This document shows, one piece after another, positions 36,001 through 48,202 of a stretch of 64,000 bases of DNA. Source of the stretch: Leucocoprinus leucothites (taxonomy: Eukaryota; Basidiomycota; Agaricomycetes; Agaricales; Agaricaceae); NCBI GenBank assembly GCA_013368445.1, contig JAACJO010000003.1, forward strand, positions 1,798,001 to 1,862,000, read 5' to 3'. A program made the position numbers and the translations under genes. Below the pieces are notes generated by a model that ran no database searches, was not told where the DNA came from, and saw nothing but the letters and a program-made list of their open reading frames with translations. Every line of letters begins with the position of its first letter. The first letter of the stretch is position 1.

Positions 36001-38661
36001 TTGGTCACTGTTATCACGGATATCCAGCCCTTTGAACCGTATTGGGAAATGCTTACTTCCATCAATTTATCGGGAAAGAACTTGGAGAGCGTCGCGAGGC
36101 TGAAAGAGTTTTTGCCTCGTTTAGATGCTTTGAGTCTGTAGGTCCGGAACTCTTCATCGGTAGGCAGTAAAAGCTGATTCTTACCAGAAACTCAAATCAA
36201 ATAGCTTGGCTTAGTGGGGTTCCTGGATCGGTGAGGACATTATCTGTCGCATCAAATAGGTAAACGTCGGGATTTTTCTCTTTTTGGAAATTAGGCTGCT
36301 AACGTCACTTTTCATTCATATTCTTTGTATTTTGTCTGCCCTGAACGTGTGCAGTCTGACAGGGCTCACCTCGTTCAGTCATTTAGTCAATCTCGAGAAC
36401 CTTGACATTAGCAGGAACGATATTGATTCATTGAGACGTAAGGTTCCGTCCCTCCGAATGCGTCTTGTGACTTGACTAGAACCTTTTGTTTGACAGAGTT
36501 GGAATGCCTACGGCATCTACGAGAACTCAAGGCAGACCATAACAAGATCACGAGTCTAGACGGGCTGCAGAACCTAGATGGACTCGTCAAACTGAGCGTC
36601 CAGGATAACTTGATGAAATCTATTGACCTGGACAAATTCAAGTGGTTCGTATTAGAACAGTATCCCTCCTCATCATCCTGAGACTTGTATCGTGGTCCTT
36701 ACTCGGGGTTTATAATTACTCTTCTAGGAAACGTTTGGAGATGCTTAACGCTAGCCAAAACCGCCTGGAGAGTATTACTGGAGTCAAGACACTACAATCT
36801 CTTGTGGCTCTGAATTTGGGTGAGTGTTATGATTGGAATCGAAGATGCTCATCGATATGTTTTGGGGCATGTTGTGATATGGGTGATAGTTATCAGCTGG
36901 ATCCATTGCCTTCTGCAAGGGGACACATGACGCCTGATGACGATCCGGCATCCGGGATTGGTACGCAACCCTTGAGTTTGCGCACCGCCCCCTAAGTTCA
37001 CCCTGCCTCACCGCGATTTTGCGGGCCAACCAGAACTTTGGTTTTCGCGGGTGCATTCTGTTTCAATGGAACTAAAGTAATTTCCCTTTTTTAGACAACA
37101 ACTGTTTACGAGCGATGGACGTTGATGGAAGCATGGCTCGATTGAGGATTCTGAGGCTGAGTGGAAACCGACTTCGTCAGGTGGATGTTGGGGCATTCAC
37201 TAACCTTCGCACGCTATACGCGGATAATAATTCACTCACACATTTGGTGAAGTTGAATCGGTTGAAGAAGCTAGAGAACCTTTCCCTGCGGAATCAAAGT
37301 GGCCGAGGCTTGTGAGTTGATTTTCTTTTCGTGATGCGGAGTAAGGATTGTCGCTGATGTGGCTCATTCTATAACATTTATGATATCGTACATCCCTGAC
37401 GGTTGATTCGTATTTTGCGGTTCTCGCGCGCCGCTGGATTACAGCAACCTTTTGACCCGTGATGTTCGCGATGTGAAGAGATTGTACCTCTCTGGTGAGC
37501 TCATCGTTCCATTCACGATCAAAGTTCTTGTTCCTGACCATCCGCACACCACTTTTGCCTCCCATAATGTATTGTACTCTTTCGGTTCCCCACACAGGAA
37601 ATCCACTCCAACCTAACTTCATTTCGGAACCATGCTACAACATGATCTACTTGGAAATAGCCGCGTGCAGATTAACCGCGCTCCCCGAGGATATGGGAAA
37701 CTTAACGCCCAATCTTCGAGTGCTAAATCTCAATTACAACTTCTTGGAAGATGCACGGCCTCTGGAAGGTCTGACGAGGCTGGAGAAACTCACGATTATT
37801 GGATCTCGGCTCAAAAAGACCAAACCACTGATCCGTCTTGTACAACGAATGCCGGACATTATCATGCTCGATTTCAGGTGTGTTGTTCAAAGCTCATGGT
37901 TTGGTCTTCGTTTTATGTTTCTTTATTTGGGAGATGAGCGCGTCCATGAGCAATTGCCTTTGTTCTTGCTATGGGCGATTGTTTATGTGGTTCCCAGACT
38001 TGTTGTTCTTTGCTGTTTCTTTTTTGTGCCTTTTGCTTTCGCTTACCCCTGGGCTTGTTGTGGTACAATTACAATCACCTGGCCCCTCTTCATTACCTTT
38101 CGGAAAATCACTATTAATATGAACTGTCGCGCCATGTGGCCGGGCGGACGGTATGTTGATAGAGTGGGGGAGGGGCATTTTTGTTTGTCTGCATGCCATT
38201 GGAGAATTATTTTTTCTCCTCGGCTCTCCGCCAAATTTTTCATTTTGCTAGATCACTGATGTGTTCTATTCTAATTCAGGATGAATCCTTGCACGCTGGG
38301 CTGGTATCTGCCGCTGCTGGTGAAGGATGTACCTGGAGCGTTGCAGCCTTCAGAGAGCAAGAGCAGTGGAGACGATGAACAGCAACGGGAAGGCAAAGGG
38401 CAGGAGAAAATGAGCAGCAGTTGGCAAGAGCTTGATGCCAAGTTCCGGCGGGACCTGCCGGATGAGCTGTATATCGGGCGATTGGCATACCGAGGGCTGG
38501 TCATGCGCACATGCGAACGAATAAGGATGCTAGATGGTGTGGGAGTGACGGAGAAGGAGCGCACGAAAGCGCAAAAACTGTTGATGGGTATTTTGGATAA
38601 GAACAGGAACAGGGAGAGGAAAGCAAAGGGGGAAGGGGCTACGGAGGAGGTGAGATCGTGA
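33080..38661 (+). CDS. cdc11: Cdc11/Nud1-type leucine-rich-repeat scaffold of the septation/mitotic-exit network
   Basis: Starts at ATG 33080 (MAAPGWQTSELQDEWVDLE). Exon 1 is 33080-34127, exon 2 is 34180-35736, then about nine shorter exons lead to TGA 38659-38661. The first ~850 residues are disordered and rich in Ser, Thr and Pro with acidic patches, the expected phosphorylation region. The C-terminal part is a long LRR array: LTSINLSGKNLESVARL, VNLENLDISRNDIDSL, LRELKADHNKITSLDGL, LEMLNASQNRLESITGV, LRILRLSGNRLRQVDV, LRTLYADNNSLTHL, VKRLYLSGNPL, LRVLNLNYNFLEDARPL. It ends with the cap FRMNPCTLGWYLPLLV and AYRGLVMRTCERIRMLDG. Cdc11 and Nud1 anchor the GTPase-kinase cascade at the spindle pole body; that role is inferred. 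The intron before the cap is 402 nt (37878-38279), far longer than the rest. Confidence 0.88.
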
Positions 38662-39369
38662 TGGATGGGGTATGCGGATAGAGAGAGATAGAGGTGGAGA
38701 TAGTGTACCATAGATGGTTGGTGTACATGTCAGATTGGCGGAGCGAACATTAGACATGTTACATCAGGGATTTGCGTGCCAACGGTTGGAAAGCTCACAG
38801 CCCTAGGTTGGCAGGGCATAGCAGTGCATGGAATGACGAGTACTGGAAGGAGTACGGAGGTAGCGGTAGTATATCTAACTAGTAGGCGGGAAGCACTGCC
38901 AGCGAGGGCGGCGCAGGGTCGTACACCGGGAAGAGGAGAGACCGAGTCGAGGCGAGCGGAGGCAGACGAGCCAGGTGCCTGGTGGACCGAAAGCGGCAGG
39001 AGGGGCGAAGCAATATAGCCAAATAAGGCAGAAATGGCGGGCATCGCCGACGGAAGGTGAGTCGGTTCGGCGGTTGGAAGGGTGGGTTGGTTCTTGTCGG
39101 GGAGATCTGGCGGGTGGATCTGGCAAGATTCGGGCGAGAGTTGATTAATTGAGGAGTATTTACGCATGTTTGAGAAATTATTGAAAATAGAGACGAAGCC
39201 GGGAGCGAGATTTGGATGCAAGCCAATCTGGAGAATCTCGCCTGTGTGATGCTTCCCACAGAGCTATCTGCCTAGATCAGCCTCAACTTTACTTTAAATA
39301 CTGCCCGCGTCCTCTTTCTACTCACTGCCCCGCCCAGGCGCTCTTTCTCTCCGTCCATAATCCATACCC
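38662..39369. promoter_or_regulatory. Upstream region of the homeodomain gene
   Basis: The 708 bp between two + strand genes carry a TATA-like TTTACTTTAAATACTG at about 39289-39304, followed by a C/T-rich stretch before the ATG at 39370. This is typical of strong fungal core promoters. The left part should be the Cdc11-like 3' UTR. Short minus-strand frames here have no family signature. Confidence 0.4.
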
Positions 39370-41501
39370 ATGCCTGCGGAGCTCATCAACCCCACCCGGG
39401 AGCTCAACACTTACAACGTTGCCCAGCTCCAGTACGCCCTGTGAGTTTCCCATCTCCCGCTGTCAGGTGTCACTCGAGCCCTGCCTGCCACCCTTCCCAT
39501 AAACATCCTTCCATCATCTCCGACGCCATCTATATTTCCTCCTGTCTTCCCTACTTACTTACTTACTTACTTACTTACTCATCTCCTCTTTCCAGCGAGT
39601 CCAAGGGGGAGAACGACACAATCACTTTTCTCCACGACCTCTCGCCCTCTGCTTCTCCTGCCGTCCTGTGCGTATTCAACGTGTATTTTTTTTTTCATGT
39701 TCGCGTGCTCACTCCAGCGACAGTGTTGAACCCGAATTGGACTACGAATCTAGACGCATGTCCAGCTCGGCCACCTCCACCGCAGACACTGACAGTAGCG
39801 GTCTTTCGCGCTCAGAAAAACGCGCGATCACCCCCGCAGACTCGCCCCAGCCTCAGAAATCACGAGGTGACCAAAATAGCTGGGAAAACGACTCGAGCCA
39901 TTCCGCGACGGGTGCACAGGACAAGCCTCATTCCGATGCTGGCATCGACCAATCTAAAGTCCAACTTCCGTCCATCTTTACCAGCTTCGAGGACAATTAT
40001 CCTCGTCGCGCCTCTCTCCCGACCTTGAACGAACAGCGAAGACATCAGCCATACCCCTCTCCTAATATTCGGGGTGGTCCTTATACCCCCTCTACTCATT
40101 CCAATCTCTCCAACTATACATTCCCTCCCCCGTCCGCGAATGACGACCCCGACAGGCACCGCCCACGGCTCTCTACTGACCTCAATAATAATAATTTTTC
40201 GGATTTTTCTTCTTATCCACCGTCAGGTCTCTCTAATGGAACGACCCCCTCAACTTCATTTTCCTCTTCTACGTTTACTTCTCCCATGACCTCGGATTAT
40301 CGTCCAGGGCTCTCCCCCTATAACGAGAACGATAACTGGAACGTATCCGCCCAGATCAGCCGGCCCAGTTCCACTCCCGGCCACTTGTCCCCTCCGGCCG
40401 TTAAGTATGATGATAGTATGCGACATGCTTCCTTTAGCGCCATGCCCCAGGCACCAATGTTCGCAGGCTCGGCTCGTATTTCGGGTCAGCATGATCGTAG
40501 GCCGCTGTCAGGGATAAAGGGCGACTGGTCTTTCCCAAACAACGATTTTGGCATCCCCTCTGGCAACCCCTCTTACTCTGCTTCCATGCCTCCTGCCCCG
40601 CCCTCCATCGCCGTTGCTCCTTCCCCTTCCCGCTCACCTCAGACTGTCCCCAGCTCGACGCTCGTGGACCGTCCCCAACAACGCAAGCGAGGAAAGCTCC
40701 CCAAGGAGACCACTGACTTCCTCAAGGCATGGCTTCACCGTCACTCGGACCACCCGTATCCGAGTGAGGAAGAGAAAAAGCAGCTGTGCCATGCAACCGG
40801 ACTCAGCATGAGCCAGGTCTCCAACTGGATGATCAACGTGCGTGTTTATGCTTACCTCGCGTCGTTTACACTCCACTTACCTTTGACTACCGAAATTTTA
40901 GGCTCGTCGTCGCATTCTAGCGCCTGCACATCGTGCAGCATCTGGCCCAACTACTACTGCCCCCTTTCCCCCTGCTAGCCGTAGCTCGTCATTGTCCGGC
41001 ATACTCGATAACGCCGGCCGGAGGGCATCCATGCCAAACGCTGAAAGCCTACAACTTTACCATCCGATGACGCTCCAGTCGATGCCCAACACCCCCGCTG
41101 GTCATCACCACCACGGTTCTTCAGATTATATGCCATCACGGCATATGATGGGACCAACGCGATCTCCGCATCATCTGGGTCCATTGGGCGGTGGTGTTGA
41201 ATATGGTAGCCGCTCCATGGGGCTATACGTTCCCGGACAAGGAGGTCCCCATTCCGCGGGGCCCACTGGTCCTTCACACTATCTTTCCTCTTCCTCGGAT
41301 GTGCCATTGTCTGCTCCTCCCTCCATGTCCAACAACCCCTTTTCCTCCAACTCTCAGCAGACCTCTCAGCAAAACCTCTACCCCCCCTTGAACCCCTCTC
41401 CCCGACTTCCCCACTCCAGCCAGACACCCACCCAGTATTTTGAGGGACAAACGGGAGCTCCTGGCTCAGCTCCAGGGTCTGGTTACGCGACGCCGCAATG
41501 A
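39370..41501 (+). CDS. KN/TALE-type homeodomain transcription factor
   Basis: Exons 39370-39440, 39596-39667, 39718-40837 and 40902-41501 are in phase. The N-terminus is MPAELINPTRELNTYNVAQ. The middle is a long Ser/Pro-rich disordered region, probably an activation or regulatory region. The homeodomain begins at RKRGKLPKETTDFLKAW (about 40682) and continues LHRHSDHPYPSEEEKKQL, with the three-residue loop insertion typical of TALE proteins. Helix 3, SQVSNWMINARRR, is completed across the last intron. The C-terminus is again Ser/Pro/His rich. Basidiomycetes carry several such non-mating-type homeodomain factors that act in fruiting-body development; which one this is cannot be told. It is not next to an HD1 partner or a mating-type gene, so a mating-type locus is unlikely. 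Confidence 0.92.
39552..39579 (+). repeat. (CTTA)n tetranucleotide microsatellite in intron 1
   Basis: About seven tandem copies of the tetranucleotide CTTA/ACTT lie in the first intron of the homeodomain gene, ending about 16 bases before its acceptor. It may form part of the polypyrimidine-rich region. Length polymorphism between strains is likely for such a tract. Confidence 0.9.
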
Positions 41502-42472
41502 TGTCTTTCCTGATGATCGTTTCCCTCTAAATCTCATGGACGATATGTAACGCGTCTGATCAAAGTAATTGAATTTACCATTCTACTGTACCCGCATGCT
41601 TGTATTCCCACTGCCCACTATTCCCTTCACTTTGCTATCAGAACTTTACGGACTTGCGTGCTTTTTCCCCCTTTCTCGTCGAATACTTGCTTGCTATCTT
41701 TTATTCCCCCCCTCGTCTGTTTTTGATATCCAGGGTTTTCTTTCTCCCCCCTCCCTCTTTTGGCGGACTGGGACTTCCCTTCCATTCCTTTCCAAACCAA
41801 AATTCTTTGTTCAATATTTCGTCGCATAATCTCTTTTCGGTTGCCCCTGTGGTTCACTTATCCGAGTCGGAGGCTCACACCTTCCTTTTTAACGCTCTCG
41901 CTAGTTGGTTCTGCTCCTGCATGCCCCCTTTCACGACCACGAGCGTTATTAGTCCATATTCGATTAATGTTTTCTTTTATTTCGTTTTCTTGTCTTGCTG
42001 AAAATTTTTCTCCTGATGTACCGAGTAGAATAACTGTTATAATTAATATGTATTGCCGTTTCCCTCCCTATATTCTCAGGGGGGCGCAGAGCACCCAAGC
42101 CAAGTCCCTGGTGCTTTCTTTGTCCCCGTTTCCTTCTCACGGACATAGTTCATTGAATAGAAAACGGTCCAACGGATATGTAAACCTGTGAGGTTACATA
42201 AAATTAAAGTGGGTACCCATCGCTCGTGGTGGCGTGGAGGGCAGGCACATCAGTTGGATTCAATTGAATTGAATAAAAAAACGCCGTAATTCACGGCAGC
42301 CCGCACTTCCTCCTGTATCGACTATTCCACACAGCCCCTCATCTTTATTCGGTTCGCTCATCGACGGAGAGCATGGTAACGTTACATCTTACGAGCATCA
42401 ATACTCCAAGGGCAAAGGATTCAGCCTGAGATAAAAGAGGCATGCGGAGTTGTAATTTTGATTCAATACACA

Positions 42473-42709
42473 TCACTGGACTGGATGAGAGGGTAGCAGG
42501 GAAATTCCAGATCGAGTTTGTCTTAGCAGAACAGAAGAAGTTCCGTGAGTAAGTCTGCTAAACACAGATTCAAGGTGGGGATATCCTCTAACGACCCTTT
42601 CCCTCCATAAAGGGTCATTTCCTACCTCGACCAGATTCAAAGCCCCAACAAGAAAGTCAAGGGTGTGATAAGCGACATTGGAAATTGTTACGAGGTTGTT
42701 TGCTCCCAT
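42473..42709 (-). CDS. Hypothetical small ORF, 78 codons
   Basis: Opens with a real ATG (MGANNLVTISNVAYHTLDFL) and ends at TGA 42473. The composition is protein-like, with hydrophobic positions in VGALNLVEV and VVRGYPHLESVF. No signal peptide, domain or homologue is recognised. It may be a chance frame or a relic inside the gene-poor island. Confidence 0.18.
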   Translation of the reverse strand: MGANNLVTISNVAYHTLDFLVGALNLVEVGNDPLWRERVVRGYPHLESVFSRLTHGTSSVLLRQTRSGISLLPSHPVQ

Positions 42710-45082
42710 CGCTTAAGATCGACACCACCGCGTCGGTCGCTCGGAAGCGAATCGAGAGTAATTGTTCTATTGGCGTTTGTCCCCTTTTTTACCGTTTTAG
42801 AGTGGAACGAGGTAACATTCGAACTTTCAAACTACCGCGAGAGCGGCGGCGTGAATGAATGATTGGAAAATCAGAGAAAGAAAGTCGCTGGCTCTGTTTG
42901 CCACCTCTCATACAAGAGCGTCGATTGCATCGGACTAGTGTGATCAACGGTAAGGTGGAGGGATTTTTTTCGGATTAGTAAAGGTTCACGAGAAGTGGCA
43001 AAGGATCACCCTCCCCTTCACTCACAAACGATCCTGAGCCAACAGCATGGGTCACCTGAAGCGCTGAGCAGTGTAGTCAGTGAAAGACAAGGGTCATGTT
43101 TCTATAACGAAAGTGATTTTCGACTGGGTATGTGTCTCTTGTTTTCCATGGTTTTCTTTTTACAACACCTGATGAGAAGAGCCCAAATGAGTAAAAGTGC
43201 ATTAAACCCTTCGAAGAGCCAAAGTGATGCGATCCGCTGTTGCCTATCTGACCGATGTACGTTGGATGATGTATTCCTCATTGGAGGCTCCAATTTCGCT
43301 GTTCTCAAGAGTTCCTTTTTTGCACTTTTCATCTCCCTCATCTTGATTAAAAAGTGTGTTCTCTTGAGTCACAGTATTCTAAAAGAGACGGGACGGCCGA
43401 AATCGGTCTCAACTTGAAATGGCCATGTTTCTTCTCCATCATCCATCACTACTTAGATCATCGCGGGTTTGGCGTCTATCCAAAGCATCAACGCTTTTTA
43501 GATTCGATGACTATCCCATTCAATGCCCGCCTCCATCAGATACCGCTCCGTACGGGCGCTCAGTGGCTGGATCGTTGCGAGGGTGCTATCGCGTGCGGGA
43601 GGGTTTTGTGGCAAAGGCTCCGAAAACACGGCCAGCAGTGCGGCGCGAGCGCGTCACAAGAGGATGTTGCCAGCACACCAGCCAGCTCATTGGTTCAGAT
43701 ATACAGATTAAATACTAATCCAAGAGAGGAAACCACGGACGACGAAGTTGGGGTTGGTACGCATATAGTGTGGGAGGCCGGGTAGGAATCATTTGCGGCA
43801 CTCGAGAAGATCGATATTACCCCTCAAACTACTTCGCTAGAGCCTCCAAAGCTGCATAGCATCTAGGAAGCTCGGTTGAGATTGATACTCCTTGGAAGCA
43901 CCTCCCCCTAGCCCGGACTACGCAACGGTGACCAAGCCAGATGCCCGCTCAATCTACCGCACTCGGATGGGTCTCCTTGGGTTCTTTGACGCGTAATTTC
44001 CCCTCCAGCCCCTCAATTTAGGTAATGACCTGCCACAAATCAGAGTTTTACAAAGCAGTAGAGATCTCCCTTTTTTCTGCGACTCAGATCTCGGGCGTTT
44101 TTTTTCCACTCGCGACGCATCAGACGTTCGTGGGCGTCTCATGATTATTCGGGTCGGCATTACACAAGTGGTCGCGGATGATTGGCTAGCGTTGGGCGCT
44201 GTGAGACACCGGTAGCTTGATTCAAAGCAAGGTCAAATGAGCAAAACGGACGGCGCGGACCAATCCAATAGTCGTTGATGATATCAAAATTCGAAAGGCG
44301 GCGAGAGCGCAGCTGAATCTGGCAGCCTGTCTACTCCGTGTTAGTCAACGGTCCCCAAAATTGCTGCTAAACACATTCTACAATCATTGTACAAGAATGG
44401 ATATATTATGATGGGATTTGTGAAGCGCAGGGAAACAGCGGCCGACGTTGTTGAAGGGACCTGCTCCTTCTTCAAGCTTCACGACACTTATTTTGAACCT
44501 TCTTCCCCTGCTGTTATACTGCCATTATTCCTAGCATCGAACATCAGTCTCTACCTTACATTGAATTGTCCTGTAGAGGTATTGCTGACCTGCAACTTGA
44601 GTAAATAACCCAAGGTCTTGTATTTTAGAACCATGGAAGGTAAATGAGATTTTCTTTACCATCAAGTACAAGGAATCTTTGTTCCTCCGAAGAGTTTAGT
44701 CTCACGGTTGAAATTGGCTCAGATACGAAGTCTCAGCGTTGTTCTCCCGCTGGGTGATTCAGGACTCAGCGAGTTTATGAAGGAATGAGCTATGGAAGAA
44801 CGTGGTGTAGACTCGATGAACTTATTCGAGAGACCCGGTTCAATCACAATTAAAAGAAGTTTGTATCGAGAGATTTGCTCCCCACAAGATAGCCGTTGAA
44901 TTGATTACTCGTAAAGTGTTCTGGCTTCTCTGTGTGGGAGAGGAATCCAATCCTGCTTCTGAATGCTGTACAAATATAATCGCATATGGGTTTGATTCAG
45001 CTGGAATACCAGCTACTATGACAACATTGATGCGTTGATGAAACTATTGATGCATAGCCTGCCAGGATATAAATACAGCAGA

Positions 45083-45352
45083 TCAGTTACCACCGCTTAC
45101 GATAGGGACGGAAGGCTGTGATGGACGGACAGATTGCATCCTGAGACAATGTATAAACGGGTACACCAGTAGATTTACAAGTATCATATTGTGGCGCCGC
45201 ACTGTAAGAGGAAGTCCATTATGGTTATCGATATAAATCCGGCAGTGATTTCCAGTAATATGCCCATCGATTGTGTTGAGACTTGATTGACGCACATATC
45301 CCGCTTCCGTTTCGGGACCATTTTGAGTGGTATCAGTCACTGGAGAAAGCAT
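45083..45352 (-). CDS. Hypothetical small ORF, 89 codons
   Basis: Begins with ATG (MLSPVTDTTQNGPETEAGYV) and contains GHITGNHCRIYIDNHNGLPL, which looks structured, then a hydrophobic stretch NMILVNLLVYPFIHCL. No family is recognised and no introns are needed. Chance is a serious alternative. Confidence 0.18.
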   Translation of the reverse strand: MLSPVTDTTQNGPETEAGYVRQSSLNTIDGHITGNHCRIYIDNHNGLPLTVRRHNMILVNLLVYPFIHCLRMQSVRPSQPSVPIVSGGN

Positions 45353-46555
45353 GATGGCTCAAATCCAGGGCCGTAGAACATAAGACTTGGAAAGTTGATT
45401 ATCAAACGCTGGACAGAGAGCCCCGTCAGAGTGGAAGCAGATCATCCGCCGAGACCGAGGAACTAAGGCAAAGAAATCATGCCCCTCGTGATAATGCCGG
45501 ATGGTAACACGACCCATATTACTGGGCCATGCGAGAGCTTACTTGAGGGGGATAATTAACGGACCAGATGAGAGGGATGCTTTTGTTATAGGAGACGTTC
45601 TGTTCGCCTGCCTTGGTTGGATGGTGCAATCCTTATCCGTTTGGGCCTCCCCCGCCTGTGCACAGTTCTGCCATAAAAGACTGTGGGCATTGCAGCATCA
45701 CAGGAGTGCAGGGGAATGCAAAAATTCAAGGTTAGCATAAGGTACACGGTCTTGACTGCACGGGTATGTACTATGAGGAAGCAACCGGCGTTTGCTGCTG
45801 GTTGGCTGGAGATGGAGGGAAATTCTGAGACGCCAAATCGGGTCCCGCGCGTCTTGCCCCCGAGATCCTGGAAATTCAACTCCTTTTTGAGGAGTCTCCA
45901 GCTTTGAGCAGTGTGGTTGCTCATTTGAGCTTGCCCTTCCTAGAAGGTGCGCATGCGGATTTCGATTCTCGGGCATTCAGTTCGCCCCGGATAAGCGAGC
46001 ATATTCAGGTAAGCTCCTTCCATGATGAAAAGATCAGTGGGAAAGGGTGTGCCGTCGGTGCATCGTCGGGCTAGGTGGCTGACAGACTTAGCACAAGGAG
46101 GTCAGAGCTGCGTCCATTGAAGACGGCGGAGATCATGGACATGGAGTTTGTTATGTGAGAAGAATAGTAGGGGCCGGGATTCAGAAGCGCGTTATGGAGT
46201 GGTTTTACTGAGGTCCAGGATGAGCCGATACGTAGTAGAAGCAAAATGAGATGGGCTGAGATGGATTGCAGGTCATCACGTGCCTTCGACCTTTCACAAA
46301 AAACTCTTAAAACAAACTAGGCTATTGCGCGGAGAATATCCAACGCCCTTGGTGTGCCCTCTCCTCAAAGTAACATTATCTCAAAGGTTCATCATTCCTG
46401 TATTTTCTTGCGCGTTCCGCTGGCTCGAATCTGGAACCACAGAATTGAGACTTATTGCCGACCCAGCCAGCTCATGATAAGGTAGTATGACCAGGGATTT
46501 GGTTCACCAACAGAACAACTAGATATCCCGTCGGTGATTGATAAAAGTCGGTGTT

Positions 46556-46820
46556 TTACCTTAATTGGAAGATGCGCGCATCTGGTAAGCTCCAAACTGA
46601 ACCCGAGCCATCCGTGACACATTCTGTCGAAGGAACATGGACTAGAAACTGAAATAACTCTAATTGAGGTCCGGCATAGAATGCAATGTCACTGTCTGTC
46701 AGGAAGCCTGTATCGCTTTCGGCCACTCGCCACTTCTGCGTGGGTTTCCATCTTTGGCCATTCAAAATAGCCATAGCTTCAGCCAGAGACGGGCGGCACG
46801 GGAAATGAACGTCGCACTAG
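46556..46820 (-). pseudogene. Possible terminal exon of an unidentified or decayed gene
   Basis: A frame preceded by an acceptor-like attgctag reads CDVHFPCRPSLAEAMAILNG, then ends at a TAA at 46558-46556. Upstream at about 47010 the frame VVILLSQA ends in a gtgagt donor, and joining the two over ~190 nt gives VVILLSQA-CDVHFPCRPSL. The pattern LLxxC…P…RPSxxEA resembles the last helix of protein kinase domains, but no other kinase motif is found upstream. It is recorded as a weak candidate only. Confidence 0.18.
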
Positions 46821-47899
46821 CAATTCAAACCAAAGCTTAGGGTTCTATGCGGGGAACCGGATTTCTCGTGGATTATCAGAAATCAAACTATTTCTGCAAT
46901 GAGTTAAGAAATGTTGGTGAAGATTTCAAGGATGATCGGGGTTCAGGGGGAAAAACGGAGAGTTAACAACAAAAATGTATACAAAGCGACTCACAGCTTG
47001 ACTCAGAAGGATGACTACATCTTAGGTCTATGACACCGAGCTTGCAGTGATTTGCTACCGGGCTTCTGACCATTATGCCAGAACGCATTTCAATTGCATT
47101 GCCGATTCAATCATGGGCCAACCACACGCTGATGCCCAAAGGCGAACGCTGTGATGGAACCCGTCCTAAAATTGTTAAGATGTCCTGTTCCAATCAGCCT
47201 CGCAGTGCTTTGCCTGAATAACCCTTCGCTGGAGGAATTTCGGACTACGAGATCCGACCAGTTGATTCGAGTTGCTTCTGAGATGAATATCGTAGGGTGA
47301 AAGTCGGTAGCTTATGTAGGGCTTCTAGGAGTAAGTAGAGACAATATACATGGAAGAGTGGAGATGTTACGAATCCATACTCAACGACGGCCGGTCTTAC
47401 CTAGTTTAAGAATCGTTCAAATTGACGTTTCTACTTAATTACACACACGGTCCGTCTTTCATGAGGTGGTCATCTTCTACCATCGGTAGAGACCGAATAA
47501 AAAGAAGGTAAACCCATTCATGTGGCCCAAAGGCTCAACTGTAAGATGATTCACGGTCAGATTTGGATGAGTTGGTTCGGAACTAGAGCTTGATTCCAAG
47601 GGGGATGCGGAAATAGCAGCTAATGTGGCTCGGCTGGTGGGAAGTTATATTCTTGACTTGGAGATTCCTTATGTCGCCATCAAATCGGTGGCGGCACTAC
47701 ATCAGTCATGCGGCTGAGAACGACAAAAATCTCGTAAATGGAGTCGAAGCGAAGAGGGATAGCCTCCCATAACGAGCCCAGATCGCATTCGTGTCTCTGA
47801 GTCCTGTTGGTCCCCATACTGTCAAATGACCACGAGGTTCACAATGGCCCCTCTAGCGGCCCAGGAACCAGGTTTCATGCAGCACAAGGAGAAGGGGTT

Positions 47900-48202
47900 T
47901 CAATTATTCGAGTGAAAGCCCTCGAAACTCCACTGTGGATCAAACACGTAGAAGTCCTTTCTGGATTCTTTGATGTGAGTGAGGAAGTGCAGCTGCAACA
48001 TACAGGGTTCGCTTGAGGCTGGGAAAAGCGACTGGAAAGGAAAGGCTAGGCACGCATCACGACATATGATAAACAGGAATAGAGTCCATTTCTGTAGCCG
48101 ACGGCTATGACCGACTTGCCGTATACCATCTCCCAAAGAGGGGTTATCCCTCAACTGAGCCGGCACCACGAGAAGCACGACGGTCAGATGATAAAACGCC
48201 AT
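47900..48202 (-). CDS. Candidate small secreted protein
   Basis: ATG 48202 opens a 100-codon frame whose first 16 residues (MAFYHLTVVLLVVPAQ) look like a signal peptide with a hydrophobic core and a small residue before a cleavage point. The mature part has several Cys and a second hydrophobic stretch (LFLFIICRDACLAF). No homologue is recognised, and possible introns are not resolved. It could also be a relic in the gene-poor island. Confidence 0.25.
   Translation of the reverse strand: MAFYHLTVVLLVVPAQLRDNPSLGDGIRQVGHSRRLQKWTLFLFIICRDACLAFPFQSLFPASSEPCMLQLHFLTHIKESRKDFYVFDPQWSFEGFHSNN

Noticed and set aside
37495..38259. 254-codon + frame with several hydrophobic stretches in the LRR gene
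   Set aside because: Its first half is the real LRR exon. The hydrophobic second half is read-through of the 402-nt intron, whose borders are good and whose removal joins LDF to RMNPCTLGWYL.
41569..42191. Several overlapping + frames downstream of the homeodomain gene, rich in Phe, Ser and Leu
   Set aside because: They arise from a T/C-rich 3' flank; all three frames are open together, and none has a proper start or family motif.
43354..43785. 143-codon + frame
   Set aside because: It starts with GTG, has no recognisable domain, and sits among other short overlapping frames in the gene-poor island.
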